Position numbers and translations under genes: made by a program. 64,000 nt of DNA from Epiperipatus broadwayi (Eukaryota > Onychophora > Udeonychophora > Euonychophora > Peripatidae), in the NCBI GenBank assembly GCA_028023455.1, contig JAQFVV010012405.1, positions 620,001 to 684,000 on the forward strand. The letters are read 5' to 3'. How positions within the stretch are numbered: the first letter of the stretch is position 1; every line of letters begins with the position of its first letter. Under the pieces are notes generated by a model. That model ran no database searches. It saw nothing but the letters and a program-made list of their open reading frames with translations, and was not told the DNA's origin. Positions 23,001 to 34,059 of the stretch are shown here, one piece after another.

Positions 23001-25220
23001 ATCATAATCATTGAAAAATTAAAAAGAGGGAAGAGGCGATAAATTAGTAGGATTTAAGCAACATTTTTTTATAAAGAAACTTGGAGTTTTAATTAATTTT
23101 GAGAAAAGAAATGAATAGATGTAAGATAATTATTTTTTTCTTAATCACTAAAGATTATTATGAAATAGGAATCGATCTATTATTTCTAAGTTATTCAGAT
23201 AAAGTAAACTAATAAAGACGAGGTGTTTAAATTATTTTTATTTAATCTTTTAAAAATGAAATAAATTATTCTCATTGTTTACGCATTTTTTTCATATTAT
23301 CCATTGTATTATTACACTGGTTGTTAATAGTTTAGCTCATATGAAGATAATAAAGTGACTTTAATTTGTAGGACAAACAACATTATATTTTTGAACTAAC
23401 CAAAGAAACATATCCTTAGAGAAACAATCATGTACATTATTATATGTTTAGTCATCTTTTTTCTTTTTTGTCATTTCTGATTTTTCATACATACTTGTAT
23501 ATAATTATAATAATTTTATTTTTGTATTTTTAAAAAATTCAAAACATTACACTTAAAATTATATGTTAAACCACTAAACATCACGTGATTACCATTATAT
23601 GTTGTTCCAACTTTAAATTATCATTTTCATTTTACTTAATACTGGCACAATATTACAAATTATTTCTTTTTAATTTAAATTTTCCAGTCTGTGATGATTT
23701 ACTAAAGTGTCATTTTTAATTTTAATCTTAAAAGCACATACTTTAATAAATAGTAATAAATATAGCCTTTATATATCGGTCATATAAAAACAATTGTATA
23801 GAATAATATATTTTTATGAGTACAATGATTATTTTCTCTTCCACAAAATTTTAAAGTAATTAGAAATTAGTCCTTACATTGTATAAGCATGTTCCAAAGA
23901 AAAATATCCAACAGTGTTGGCATGGAGATTCTCTGTATTTGATAAATGCTTAAATAAATCAGAAAATGTCACAAAAAAAGAGTACTATTATTTTTTCAGT
24001 TAAGTACAATATCTTGAAATTTGTCAACTTAACATTATTTCTTCTTTCTATCTTTTGCAATTCATCAATAATTTTCATTACAAAAAAAAAAAAAAAATGA
24101 AGAAAAATACTCTAGTAATAATTTTTTAATTTTACTTTTTTGAGAAAATGAGGAAATGAAATTTTAATGAATCAGGTATATACACGTTATAATCATTTGC
24201 ATTGTATGTGTTAAAAATGAATACAGTATTTTATTTTTTGGTTAATTTTTTTTTTTTTGTAGATATATAAATTTTAGTATCTGCATGAAGGCTTAGAAAC
24301 AAATGATATATATGAGGTGACTGTTATAAATTTAACATGACATTTATTTAGTCATTCATCTTAGTCAACATGGGTCTCTCATATGAGAAATCAAGAAATT
24401 AACTTTGCAAGTATGGTCATCTATTGAAACAATTCACCGTCTTCATTTTTTGGCTATTAATATCTATGTATATTTTATTTTAATATTTTAATTTTAAAGA
24501 AATTCTAAAGATGTCACGATAATTGAGGATGATGCAAAATGAAAGGCTTTTAAACTGACCTCTATGATATTGGACTTGATAACATTGCATTTTTCCTTGG
24601 GAGTCTCAAATATTGTGGTATTACTTTGAGAAAATATTTTGAAAGTTTGATTTTTGAATGATGATTAAAAATCAAGACTATATATTGAAACAGTAAGCTC
24701 TGCTTTGCAGATCTTCGTTTCACCTTTTCTCACCTCTTTCTTACCCTCATACTTTAGTTTAAACCCCAGTGTATCATAGTGTGTCTGCAGTGCACTTATA
24801 TGCTGAAAATCCCACCCAATTTTAAACTACGAGTACAACGCTCATGTTATATATAATTGTATAACTCAGGCCCAATAAATAAAATGTTATAAATTATGTG
24901 TATGTTCACATCAAAGAGATTTATTTAAAAAGTAGGTTATATAGGTCGTAATTGCGCACACCCTGTGATATGTATTTAAAACTTATGTTAAAATAATAAA
25001 TTGTTATTTAAAATTATTTCATTTGAATCTGTTTACAAAATATATTACAGTCATAATATTTGTTTTTGATTTAAAATAAAATGTATGTTCGTTTCGTAAA
25101 TAGATTCAAATATTGACAATTAAAAGTAAAATAATTTCTTTTAGATTTAAAAATCACAACATATATTTTCTGTTTAAAATAAATGAGGGTTGGTAGGAAC
25201 AATAATTTTAATTATTTAAT
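20009..25220. other. Long AT-rich stretch without recognised genes
   Basis: No frame of note, no RNA fold and no clear transposon motif was recognised across these 5.2 kb. They contain poly-A and poly-T runs, a short GT array near 21900 and low-complexity ATT sequence. A small GC-richer patch near 24700-24860 is followed by AATAAATAAA at about 24875-24884, which could be a polyadenylation signal, but I can attach no gene to it. Confidence 0.55.
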
Positions 25221-25463
25221 GTTATAGAAGCTTATCTAGAAATGCAGCAGATGTCCACTTAAGGTCTTTTCTTTCAATTAGCAAAAGTTTGTTTTAATTA
25301 AATCAAAGTAGTTCGAATGTCGACAGGGAAATTAACAATAGAAATTAATTAAAATTTTGTTGAATTCCTTTAGACATTCGGATAGGATTGATTACAGCTG
25401 ATAAGTGAGCAAAGTTTGGAATATTTTTGTAATGCTCCAGGGCAGTTGTATTGTGCAATTTCA

Positions 25464-25474
25464 CTATATATAGG
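25464..25474 (+). promoter_or_regulatory. TATA box of a candidate transcription unit
   Basis: CTATATATAGG is a strong TATA match in a locally less AT-rich setting. About 30 bp downstream begins the 11-12-bp tandem repeat, so a start near 25495 would place that repeat at the 5' end of the transcript. Confidence 0.4.
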
Positions 25475-25489
25475 AGGGTTTTCTTTTGT

Positions 25490-25957
25490 TCTTCATTCTA
25501 GTAATATTCTAGCAAATGTTCTAGTATTATTCCAGCAAATATTCTAGCATTCTTCTAGCAAGATTCCTAGTATTCTCGTATTATTCTATTCTAGCAAGAT
25601 TTCTACTATATATTTGTTTTGAGACTTTCTATCTATGTGCCTGCAAATTTAAGTATTTGAAGCCAAGTTTCGTCTTCAAATAAATTTTACCATGCTCTAC
25701 AATCTTACTTGAAATACCTATGAATCACCCAACCTTTGAAATCATTAGCTTTGAAATGATGGAGTAGATCCAGCAAGAAGGCTATTTTTACCCTTGGGAA
25801 TGGCTGGCCGCTGCTCTATAATATCAAATGCGGTCACATAGGAAATCCTGAAACTGCTGCTGCTGAAATATGAACAATACCAGAGTTTGCTGCTGAATCG
25901 TATAAAACCTGCCGATAATTATTCTACCTGAAACTACCTGCAAATGCTTCTCCAGAG
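25490..25957 (+). other. Candidate exon 1 of a non-coding transcript, or R/U5 of an old LTR
   Basis: The segment runs from about 30 bp past the TATA box to a good splice donor, CCAGAG|GTAACC, at 25957/25958. It contains AATAAA at 25679-25684. A matching acceptor, TTTAATTTCAG, ends at 26468. All ATG frames within are short (16 codons or fewer), so a coding role is not supported. TATA, short R and AATAAA would also fit a solo LTR, but I found no partner LTR, primer-binding site or pol gene nearby. Confidence 0.3.
25495..25605 (+). repeat. Irregular tandem repeat of ATTCTAGCAAAT-like units
   Basis: About nine units of the form ATTCTAGCAA(AT) or ATTCTAGTATT run head to tail with small length changes. 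The unit contains TTCTAG and lies just downstream of the TATA box. I checked for heat-shock elements (alternating GAA/TTC), but the strict inverted spacing is absent. Confidence 0.7.
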
Positions 25958-26468
25958 GTAACCTCAACATTAACCCAAGAGCTCTTGTGGTTCTCTCCTA
26001 TAATTAATACACTATAGCTATTTAAATTGTTTTCAATTTTACTTTACTTTATCATGTGTATTCTTTTAAATGTTCTAATGTAATCAGTAATTTTTAATAT
26101 TTTATACTTATTAATCTTTCTTTTATTTTATTATGATAGTGTGCCAGAATAGTCTTTGACCAAGTGAATTATTTCCTTTGTTGAAAGCAAGACGCCGATA
26201 TTAAGGCATTTTAAAAATATAAATAGTTTCCAATTTTATTATCTCGTGAATCACTTGTTCAAGGGCTATTCTATTCTTAGTCAATATGTGTAATAATTAT
26301 ATAGTTTAAAATCCACATTTATCGATTTTAACCTAATATGAGAGTATGTGCGAGGTCAATGATTAAATGTATCACAAATGCATGATTGCGTAAATAAATC
26401 TATGCTTTCTTTTCAAACCTGCAAGCATACATTTTCCTATTTTAAAATATATTTTGCTTTAATTTCAG

Positions 26469-26830
26469 AGTTCGTATTTGAGGTCGAGGATGGGCGGACT
26501 CTCTTTAAATAATTATTGGGGAATTGATTAGGCATTTTCTCCATCTAAGTAAATCCCTTTTGTATGCTTTATATACATTAGTCGAGTATTGCTAGTAAGT
26601 GTATTGGTTGTCAAGACCGCTTTGTTTATCTCCAAGGGCTTTAAACAGCCAAGATCATTTCCAATTTCACTTTCTGCGGTTCCCCGGCAGAGTGTGTCTT
26701 CGAATGTCACACCTGGGAATTAGACACAGCTGTCACTCAGTCACTAAGTTTTGGATAAGTCCAGACTTCGGCTGTCCATGACAACACATTCCTACAGATC
26801 AATGGCGAGATGCCCTCCGTAGTCGTTTCA
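26469..26830 (+). other. GC-richer block, possible second exon
   Basis: It begins after the acceptor-like TTTCAG at 26468 and includes GAGGATGGGCGGACTC and CGGTTCCCCGGCAG. Open frames on both strands of about 60 codons (26528-26710 minus, 26599-26781 plus) are unrecognised and overlap each other, so I do not call a protein. Confidence 0.25.
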
Positions 26831-27420
26831 CATATTCACTATAATTTTACTTATTTATATTTTACAAAGCATCCATGATTTAAACGTATCACAATCTCCA
26901 TCCTTTAATAAATACCTTATTGGCAATACTGACCTCCCAATATAATATAATTATAAAATAAATGCCTTGATCACATTCTCACTTTATCACTTAATAAGCT
27001 TTGGTCCATGCTATTCTCGAAATCAAGAAATATTATATTAAACCGTAATGTTCAAATATTTTATTAAACTTTTATAATTTACTCAAAACACCTCGCACAT
27101 CTTCCCATCTCTTTTAAGCACATTATCATAATACTATATTAACCCGAGGAATAGACTATATACTTAACAACCTTTTAATGTAATTTTTATGGAATGTTAT
27201 GCTAACAGCCATTTTAGTCAGCGTCCCTGTCTCATATATGCAGACAGTGTGCATTATATATATTTCTTGCTATATAAATAAATCTTTTAAATCTTATGAA
27301 ACTAATTTTGATCTTTTATTTTATTGATCCCTATCACTGTCTCCATCTATATATCTATTTTATACATTTCTTTTGTACCATCCATAGATGTTAATTAGCA
27401 ACCTAACTTATCTCGTAGTA
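26831..27420. other. AT-rich spacer
   Basis: No supported feature was seen between the GC-richer block and the second copy of the SINE-like repeat. Confidence 0.5.
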
Positions 27421-27439
27421 TAGTCTCTTTGTTTCTCCC

Positions 27440-27625
27440 TGACCACCAGGCACCGGTAAAGGGATATATTATTAGTAGCATCAGATGTGTTGTCATGTAG
27501 GTGGCACTGTGGAATTTGGACTTTAGATTCGAACTTAGTATATCTAGAAGGCAACCCCTCCTAGAGTGTTCAGTTTTGTGTTTGGAGTTTGAATTCTGCA
27601 GTGTGTTAGTGAGATAGATGAATCT
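27440..27625 (+). repeat. Repeat family copy 2 (possible tRNA-like SINE)
   Basis: This is a diverged partner of 17530-17690 in the same orientation, sharing the GTGGCACTG, GAACTTAGT, CCTAGAG and GGAGTTTGAATTC landmarks. A 78-codon minus-strand frame over it (27395-27631) is a by-product of the repeat. Confidence 0.45.
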
Positions 27626-27639
27626 GACCATTACAATAT

Positions 27640-30350
27640 TACTATATATTTATTTTGTGCACAGATGTTTTACTTTTAAAAATAAAAAAATTATATTTTT
27701 CTGTCTAATGTTAACAATGCAAATTACAAGATGACAGTTAAAAGGTGTTGCATACATCATCACAGACAGTTTGTTAGAATTTATTGCAATATTGTGGAAA
27801 AAGATTTAAAAAATTTAAACCTTTAAAGCATAACTTGGTAGATTTATTGGATATTTATATTTATCATTAATATTTTAAATACAAATGTAAAAAAAAATTT
27901 GTTCCTTTTGAAATCAATCTGCCCCTTCCAACAGTTGAATGACAGTGTGGTGCCTTGCTTTAATCAAAATCTATTTTATTCAATAATTGTGTAATTCAAA
28001 TGTGATTTTTTTAGAATTTATTTTTTTTTCTGAATAAAAATATCTATCAAATGAAATCAAATTTATTATATTCTGATATATAATAATAGTTTAATACTAA
28101 AATGAAAGTTTGAATTATACAGGAAGTGAAAACAAAGAAAATGTCACTGTAAGAAAGAGTTAAGAAAATTTTTAGATCAAGTAAATTTCTCATGTGGATA
28201 TAGAATTATTTTCAATTAAAAAAAAACATATGTGCATATAATTTGCAGGAAAACTTTTTAAAAGACTTAAGCATATCATTTAATAATGAAGCAGCTTTTT
28301 TTGTGTGAAAACTAAATAAGTTTATATATATATCGTATATTTATTTTTATATGATCAAAATAAAAGTAATGATTTACTAATAGTCTTATTTATTTATTTT
28401 TAAAAATTGATTCAAGTTTTATAAACTTTGTCAGCTAATTTATAAATACATTTATCTTTCTTTTTTTTTTTAAAAAAAAAGTGTTTATGTTTATAGTATA
28501 TAATAATACAAAAAAAAAATGTTTTAATTAAGAAGCAAAAAATGAATTAAAAAAACAAAATAGAAACATGTAATTTAATTAAATATATTAGTTTATCAGT
28601 ACTTACTTAAATGTGTGAGGATTTTTTATTATTTTAAAATATGTGAATATATTAGTGTGTATGTATTTAAAATGAAATGTAATAAAATATTCCTTTAGTA
28701 AATATATTTAAATCTTGTTTGCTTCAGAATAATTTGAAGAAAAAAATCTGATTTGAATGATGTGTAATATAAAGTTTTATAATTTGAATTTTTTTATTTA
28801 CTCATTTGAAACAGTTTTCGTCATCATATATCTAAGTCATCTTTTGCAAACTTGAATAGGCAATAGACATTTGTACAAGGCTCTGAAATATGGGGAAGAA
28901 AACTGCTTTTGAAAGTATGTTAGTAAACAGACAAAGTCTTATGTTGTTTTGTTTTTAATTAAAAATGAGAAATATTGGAATGTAATATTGAAATTTTGTT
29001 ATAGACATCAAAAATGGAAATATATTTAATAATTATTCAAATTATAGCTAAATGTAATGTGTCTGATTAATTTTAATACAAGTAATATTTAATGTATATT
29101 GAAGCAAATTTAGAACTGTAATCATACTTATTTAAAAGATGTGGATATTATATTTGTTTTGTTTTTTTCTTCTAATAATTTTATTTTATTTTGATAGAAT
29201 GTAAGGTTGATTTATTTGTTTCAATAATTAAATTGGTTGAAAGAAGTACAGGAAAAAAGGCTATCAGAATTAATTATTTAATTTTATTATATTTATAATA
29301 TTATTTGAACTTTCATCATTGACGTGTTTGAAAACATTAGACAGCGGATCTTTTACTTTAATTTTAATATTTTTATATAAATATAAGGAATGTAAAAATA
29401 ATATTGTTTTAAATAAAATATTGATATTGAAATGTAAAAGAGTTTTATAAATTTGAAAAATATATATTCACTGAAATTTGTATTTTATACAAGTAAAATT
29501 TATTACTGCTATTCTAATCATCTAGGTTCAAATTCAAAATTGAATTCAGAAAAATTTCTGAAAGAACAAAGCCATTCAAAAATAAAACTGAAATTATACT
29601 GATAAAATTTTAAATGTTTTAAAATTAAATGTAGTAGATTAGTATGACTTAATAAAGAAATATTTGTAAAAATATTATTATAAAAAAATATTAAATTTAA
29701 ATTCATTATTTATATTTACTTGTTTATGAAGAAATTTTGCATTGGTAAATGGCAGAAAATTCTATTTCAAACTTGTTTAATTTATTAGTAAATGCATTTA
29801 AAGCTTATTTGTATCACTAGATATTTTAGCACTACTAAGTAGGAAAGAACTTCATAATAAAATTAGAAGCTTCTTGATATGCTTTTTTTAAAAACTAGCC
29901 TGATATAAAAATTATTATTTTGTAAAAAAAATTATTCTGTTTACATTTTAAGGATAAAGGTTTACCATAGAATTATGATTTTTTATATTTATATTTTGCA
30001 CAGAATTGAGAAAAAATGTATAAACTGATATAATTTTTTCACAGCTCAAATTTTTCTTAAAGATTAAATTGCAGTTTATTCGGAACATATTTTTTACATC
30101 GAATTAAAATAAAGTAACTTTGCATTGACATTAAAACTGTTATCACTTTTCTTCCTTTTTTTTTTTAAAAAATGAATATTTAGTACATAATCACACATGC
30201 TTGATTTTGACAATCTTAGGGTTAATTGTAAATAAATATATTTTTATACACCTTACAGATAATTTTTTTCATAAAAAGAGTATGATATGGATACAAAGCT
30301 GTTTGTCCACATTGTGTTATTTTAAGTAGCTGATTAGACTTTGCATGAAT
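27640..30350. other. AT-rich stretch without recognised genes
   Basis: No supported gene. The stretch is strongly AT-rich, with several poly-A and poly-T runs that face each other (for example near 28460-28480). The longest open frame (29518-29706, minus) is low-complexity. Confidence 0.55.
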
Positions 30351-30354
30351 ATTA

Positions 30355-30840
30355 AAACCTACATTTCAAGGCTAGAAGACAAACTACAAAAAAATCTACA
30401 AATCAATATCACATCAAAACAGCTTTCCAAAGCCATAGCACACTATGAAGAATCCTTACATCTACAAAATCTAAATTTGAATTGCTGAAATTCAAAAACT
30501 GCATTTATAGAATACCATGTGAATGTAGAAGGATGAGTATTAATGAGACCAATTGGCCAATTGAAAAGCAATTGAAACAGCTTAAATTGATGAATAGAAA
30601 AAAAAACAGATCTATACCTAAAGTTAGCAGATCATATAAGTTCCATTGATCTTATGCTTGATTGGAAAAGTACAAAAATATTGGATGTGGAGAAAAAATA
30701 CAAAAAGAATATTCAAAGAAGATGCTCACAGGACAATGACAAATAATCTCATAAGTCAATCTAACATGATAATTCATATTGTCTGGAAACCACTTATTAA
30801 TTTTACTTTTAGAAAAAAGTGGCAAATCAAGTATACCCTC
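30355..30840 (+). pseudogene. Penelope-like element: GIY-YIG endonuclease fragment
   Basis: At 30500-30568 the plus strand reads CIYRIPCECRRMSINETNWP. This aligns with the Penelope GIY-YIG start GVYRIPCECG-MYIGETNRP, with GIY changed to CIY and YIG to SIN. The 80-codon open frame at 30646-30888, in neighbouring frames, continues with pieces equivalent to KILDVEKKYKKRIFKEA and a final ETTYWKPLI-type block. The upstream part (30365-30480) reads KLEDKLQKN, a plausible linker. No RT is present, and there are stops and frameshifts throughout. It is a different, older copy from the 18-20 kb element and lies on the opposite strand. Confidence 0.65.
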
Positions 30841-30884
30841 ATAGATAAATATATAATATTTCTACTGTCTATTGCCTTGGCAGA

Positions 30885-31000
30885 ATAACCTAGTTGGTTA
30901 CAGCAACAATTTAAATTCAATATTCATTAATCTAAAAGTCCAGGTTTGATTTCTATGCTATTACTGTCACTGGGCAGACCAACAACATTTGAAAAAAGAG
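30885..31000 (+). repeat. tRNA-derived SINE
   Basis: TAACCTAGTTGGTTACAGC (30886-30904) is a Pol III A-box and D-arm-like segment. TCCAGGTTTGATTTC about 45 bp later is a B-box-like segment. A tail including TCACTGGGCAGACC follows. It directly abuts the Penelope fragment. It differs in sequence from the SINEs at 41.0 and 51.6 kb. Confidence 0.5.
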
Positions 31001-33050
31001 ATCATGTTATCCATTAACTTGTGCAAGTGTATTTGAAAATTTTAAATAAAATTTGAATTTTTCTAAAGATGTTCAACATTTGATAATACATGAAGGAAAT
31101 AATTTAACATATAACTAATATTGTTAATACTCTTATTTTTAATCTCTTTTGAAGACTTTTATCACAAGATTTACACAATAATTTTATTTAAATGAATATG
31201 AATGAGTTGATATTCTAAATATATGCAATGTATATCATGAGCTCCAGAAAACATGTCATGCCATTTTCTAGTAAAATTTTTGAAGTATGGATTTTCAAGT
31301 CGCATTTGAAATTACCAATTAGAAACATTTTCTTTCAAATCTAAACAGCTATTATCTTAACATTTTGATTTGTTTTGAGATAATATATATCCTATGTTTC
31401 CAGAAGATGAATTCTGTAATAATTACACTATTATGCAACTTATTGCTATTTATCCTAATTCTCTTACAATAAAGCTAAAAGCAGTTGTCTCTCACATGTA
31501 ACATCTAGAATTTGTCAACTATGATAATTTTAATGATCTTCAATGTGAAGAAGATTGAAGATTTTTTTTTATTTTTAATAGGACGTCTTAATAATTCAGT
31601 CTAAAAAGTCTTTTTTAGGCAATTGACAATGGGCTGAAAAATTTTCCCTTGTTTTTGAAAAACATCTCAAATGTATAAAAATTTGGCATTGATTCGTTCA
31701 CTTTATTTCCTTGATTTTTGACAAATTGTGAAAGTTTTTTTACACTTATTTTTAGTAATTTACCAAAACTAACATTTTTAATATTCAGTATTGTATTTGG
31801 TAATATTGTCTTCTTTGATAATTTTGAACACATCAGCAGGACCAATTTATTATGGTGGTTCTGGATTATATTTCCAGGAGCAGTTATTATTGCCATTATA
31901 GATTTGTTTATCTAATATATGTAAGACCTTCTACTTTATCTGACTTTTTCAATGGCTGTTATATTCATCATAATGAACTCAATTTAAATATCTGTCTTAG
32001 TTTGAATAATTTATGAACTTTGGACATAGTTAATGAATCTACTCTTATCATCTTACAACCATCTCCATCTCCTTTTAAAAGCTTATTTAAACTACTTTAC
32101 TGCACCCTGTTTCATGTTTGATTTTTTTTCACAGTTTTATGGTAGAGAAAAGAAGATATGGAACATACTTTTTGAAGCCATAATTTGATGTCTATTAATT
32201 GAAAGTATTTTAATATTTGATAGTCTACTTTCAAATTTAATTATGTTTTGTTAAAAAGAACAATGATTTCAGTTATTCATTGGTATGGGATTTATCGATA
32301 TCATTAGAATTATGTAAACTACAAGATATTTTATTATCTTCAATTGTAAAATGAGATATTTAATTATCGTCAATTGTAAAAATACCATTCCTTGAAGAAG
32401 AATAAGGCAAATGAGGAAATTTTTATTTGAGTTGTTTCTATTTGAATTGTTTAAAATCATTTGTTACAGAAAGTAAATACTAGGTTTTGACTAACTTTTA
32501 ACTTCACCAGCTGATGTATATGAAGTCTGAACCTGGCAGTGTGATATCCTGATTGGAATATCCCTTGAGAGAATCCATGTTTTTTTAACAAACAATCAGG
32601 GGGCAAGTATTTTCACTATAAGTTATTAAATAATATAACCTATAGCTTAATTGACAGTTCAAAATTTTTCATCACCATAATTTGTCAATAGCATTGGTTT
32701 AAACAATCAAATAAATTATTCTGATAAATATCTCAATCAATTATAAGCATACTATATGTTTGCTTCTCCATCTACTTAAGTTTGAAAATGTTAATTTAAA
32801 TCTAATCTTAATATTGTAATCACTTTGTGTAATAATTTTATTGTATCATTTTTCTCACGAGTAAAGCTATTTAAAAAATTAGATTTTAGATTACTACTCC
32901 TAGTTTTCAATTAACATTTTTATTCTAATATTTTATATGACATTTTTTATTAGCAGGATATTTTTTTTATATTCCAATTAAGAATTTTTAGATATCGATT
33001 TATCATTAATATTTATATAATTATGGGAAGATATTTTGAAAAGAAAAAAA
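31001..33050. other. Spacer with one unidentified minus-strand open stretch
   Basis: The minus strand from about 31900 to 31260 reads as interrupted open frames. The longest is 93 codons (31615-31896, MAIITAPGNIIQNHHNKLVL at its start). I do not recognise it; a decayed transposon is likely. A 34-bp direct repeat (AGATATTT, TTATC, TCAATTGTAAAA) occurs near 32325-32382. Nothing else is supported. Confidence 0.4.
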
Positions 33051-34059
33051 ATCATATGGGGGGGGGGGGTAAAAATAAGGCATGCCTGTTGTAATATATG
33101 CTTCAGTTGTTACATACTTCTTGCAAGGATTTTCTGCATTAATCTGGCAAATGACATCATTTTTTTGAAATCATGGGGCCACCTAACACATTGTTTTGTA
33201 AAGTGCATTTTGTATTTTTGCTAATTTTTTTATAATGGCTGAAAAGTTTGACAATGTGATATTTTGTTTGCGTTTACAGAAAATGACAAGGAAAAAAGTT
33301 ATAATGTTTGAAACAGATTATAAGAAAACTAATCTCACAAACGCACAAGTTTATGAATGGTTTAATTGAAATGTTAAATTTACCACAGCCCTAAAAAGTG
33401 CCACAATTAGAGTACAAAGTCAAAACAACACTGATTTGATGCAAAGAGCATTTTTCTCTCAAATTTAGTTCACAACAGTCAGGCATTTTATCTGCAAGTT
33501 CTGACACATTTATGTGATGAATTAAAATGTAAGCACCCTGTTTTATGACAAAGAAAAGAGTGCAAGCTCCCCACAAAGTATCACCTCTTAAGCCTTGAAT
33601 GTAAAGTACTTTTCTTTCCAAATATTTATTAATCAAGTACAATGATTACAGTGACAATTATGTGTACATGGTAAATTGAAAAGGAAAGCTAGAATTACAA
33701 ACACACAAAAAAAATTGCATGATAATAAATAAATCTAAGATAGTACTATTCTGGGCAAGAGGTAAACCTGAATACCTGGTTTACTGTTAGCACACAAGTA
33801 GGCTAATTAAGCTCACCCAACTCACCTAGACAAATTGCCTCACACTACCAAGAGTCACTTAGTCAATCTAGAGTTTGGTCAGATCACCATTGGAAAAATC
33901 ACTACAACTATGAAGGCTTAGGTATTTATGCTAAATCTGATGAGTTCAGTTAAAAACTATCCATTTTGATAACTTAAGGATCTGAACTTCTGATTATTAA
34001 CAAAATCACTTTCAGCAATATCTTAGACAGAAGAAACAAAGTGTTTTACCAGCAATCAT

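Noticed and set aside
25495-25605. Heat-shock element array
   Set aside because: The units contain TTC, but the alternating GAA-TTC spacing is missing; a simple tandem repeat explains it.
33391-33642. 83-codon minus-strand frame as a host gene
   Set aside because: It lies in the 3' part of the LINE insertion between mariner halves, with no upstream signals; most likely LINE 3' sequence.
33930-33960. CTGATGAGTTCAGTT as an intact hammerhead core
   Set aside because: It has the CTGATGA string but no pairing stem II followed by GAAA at the right distance; probably chance.
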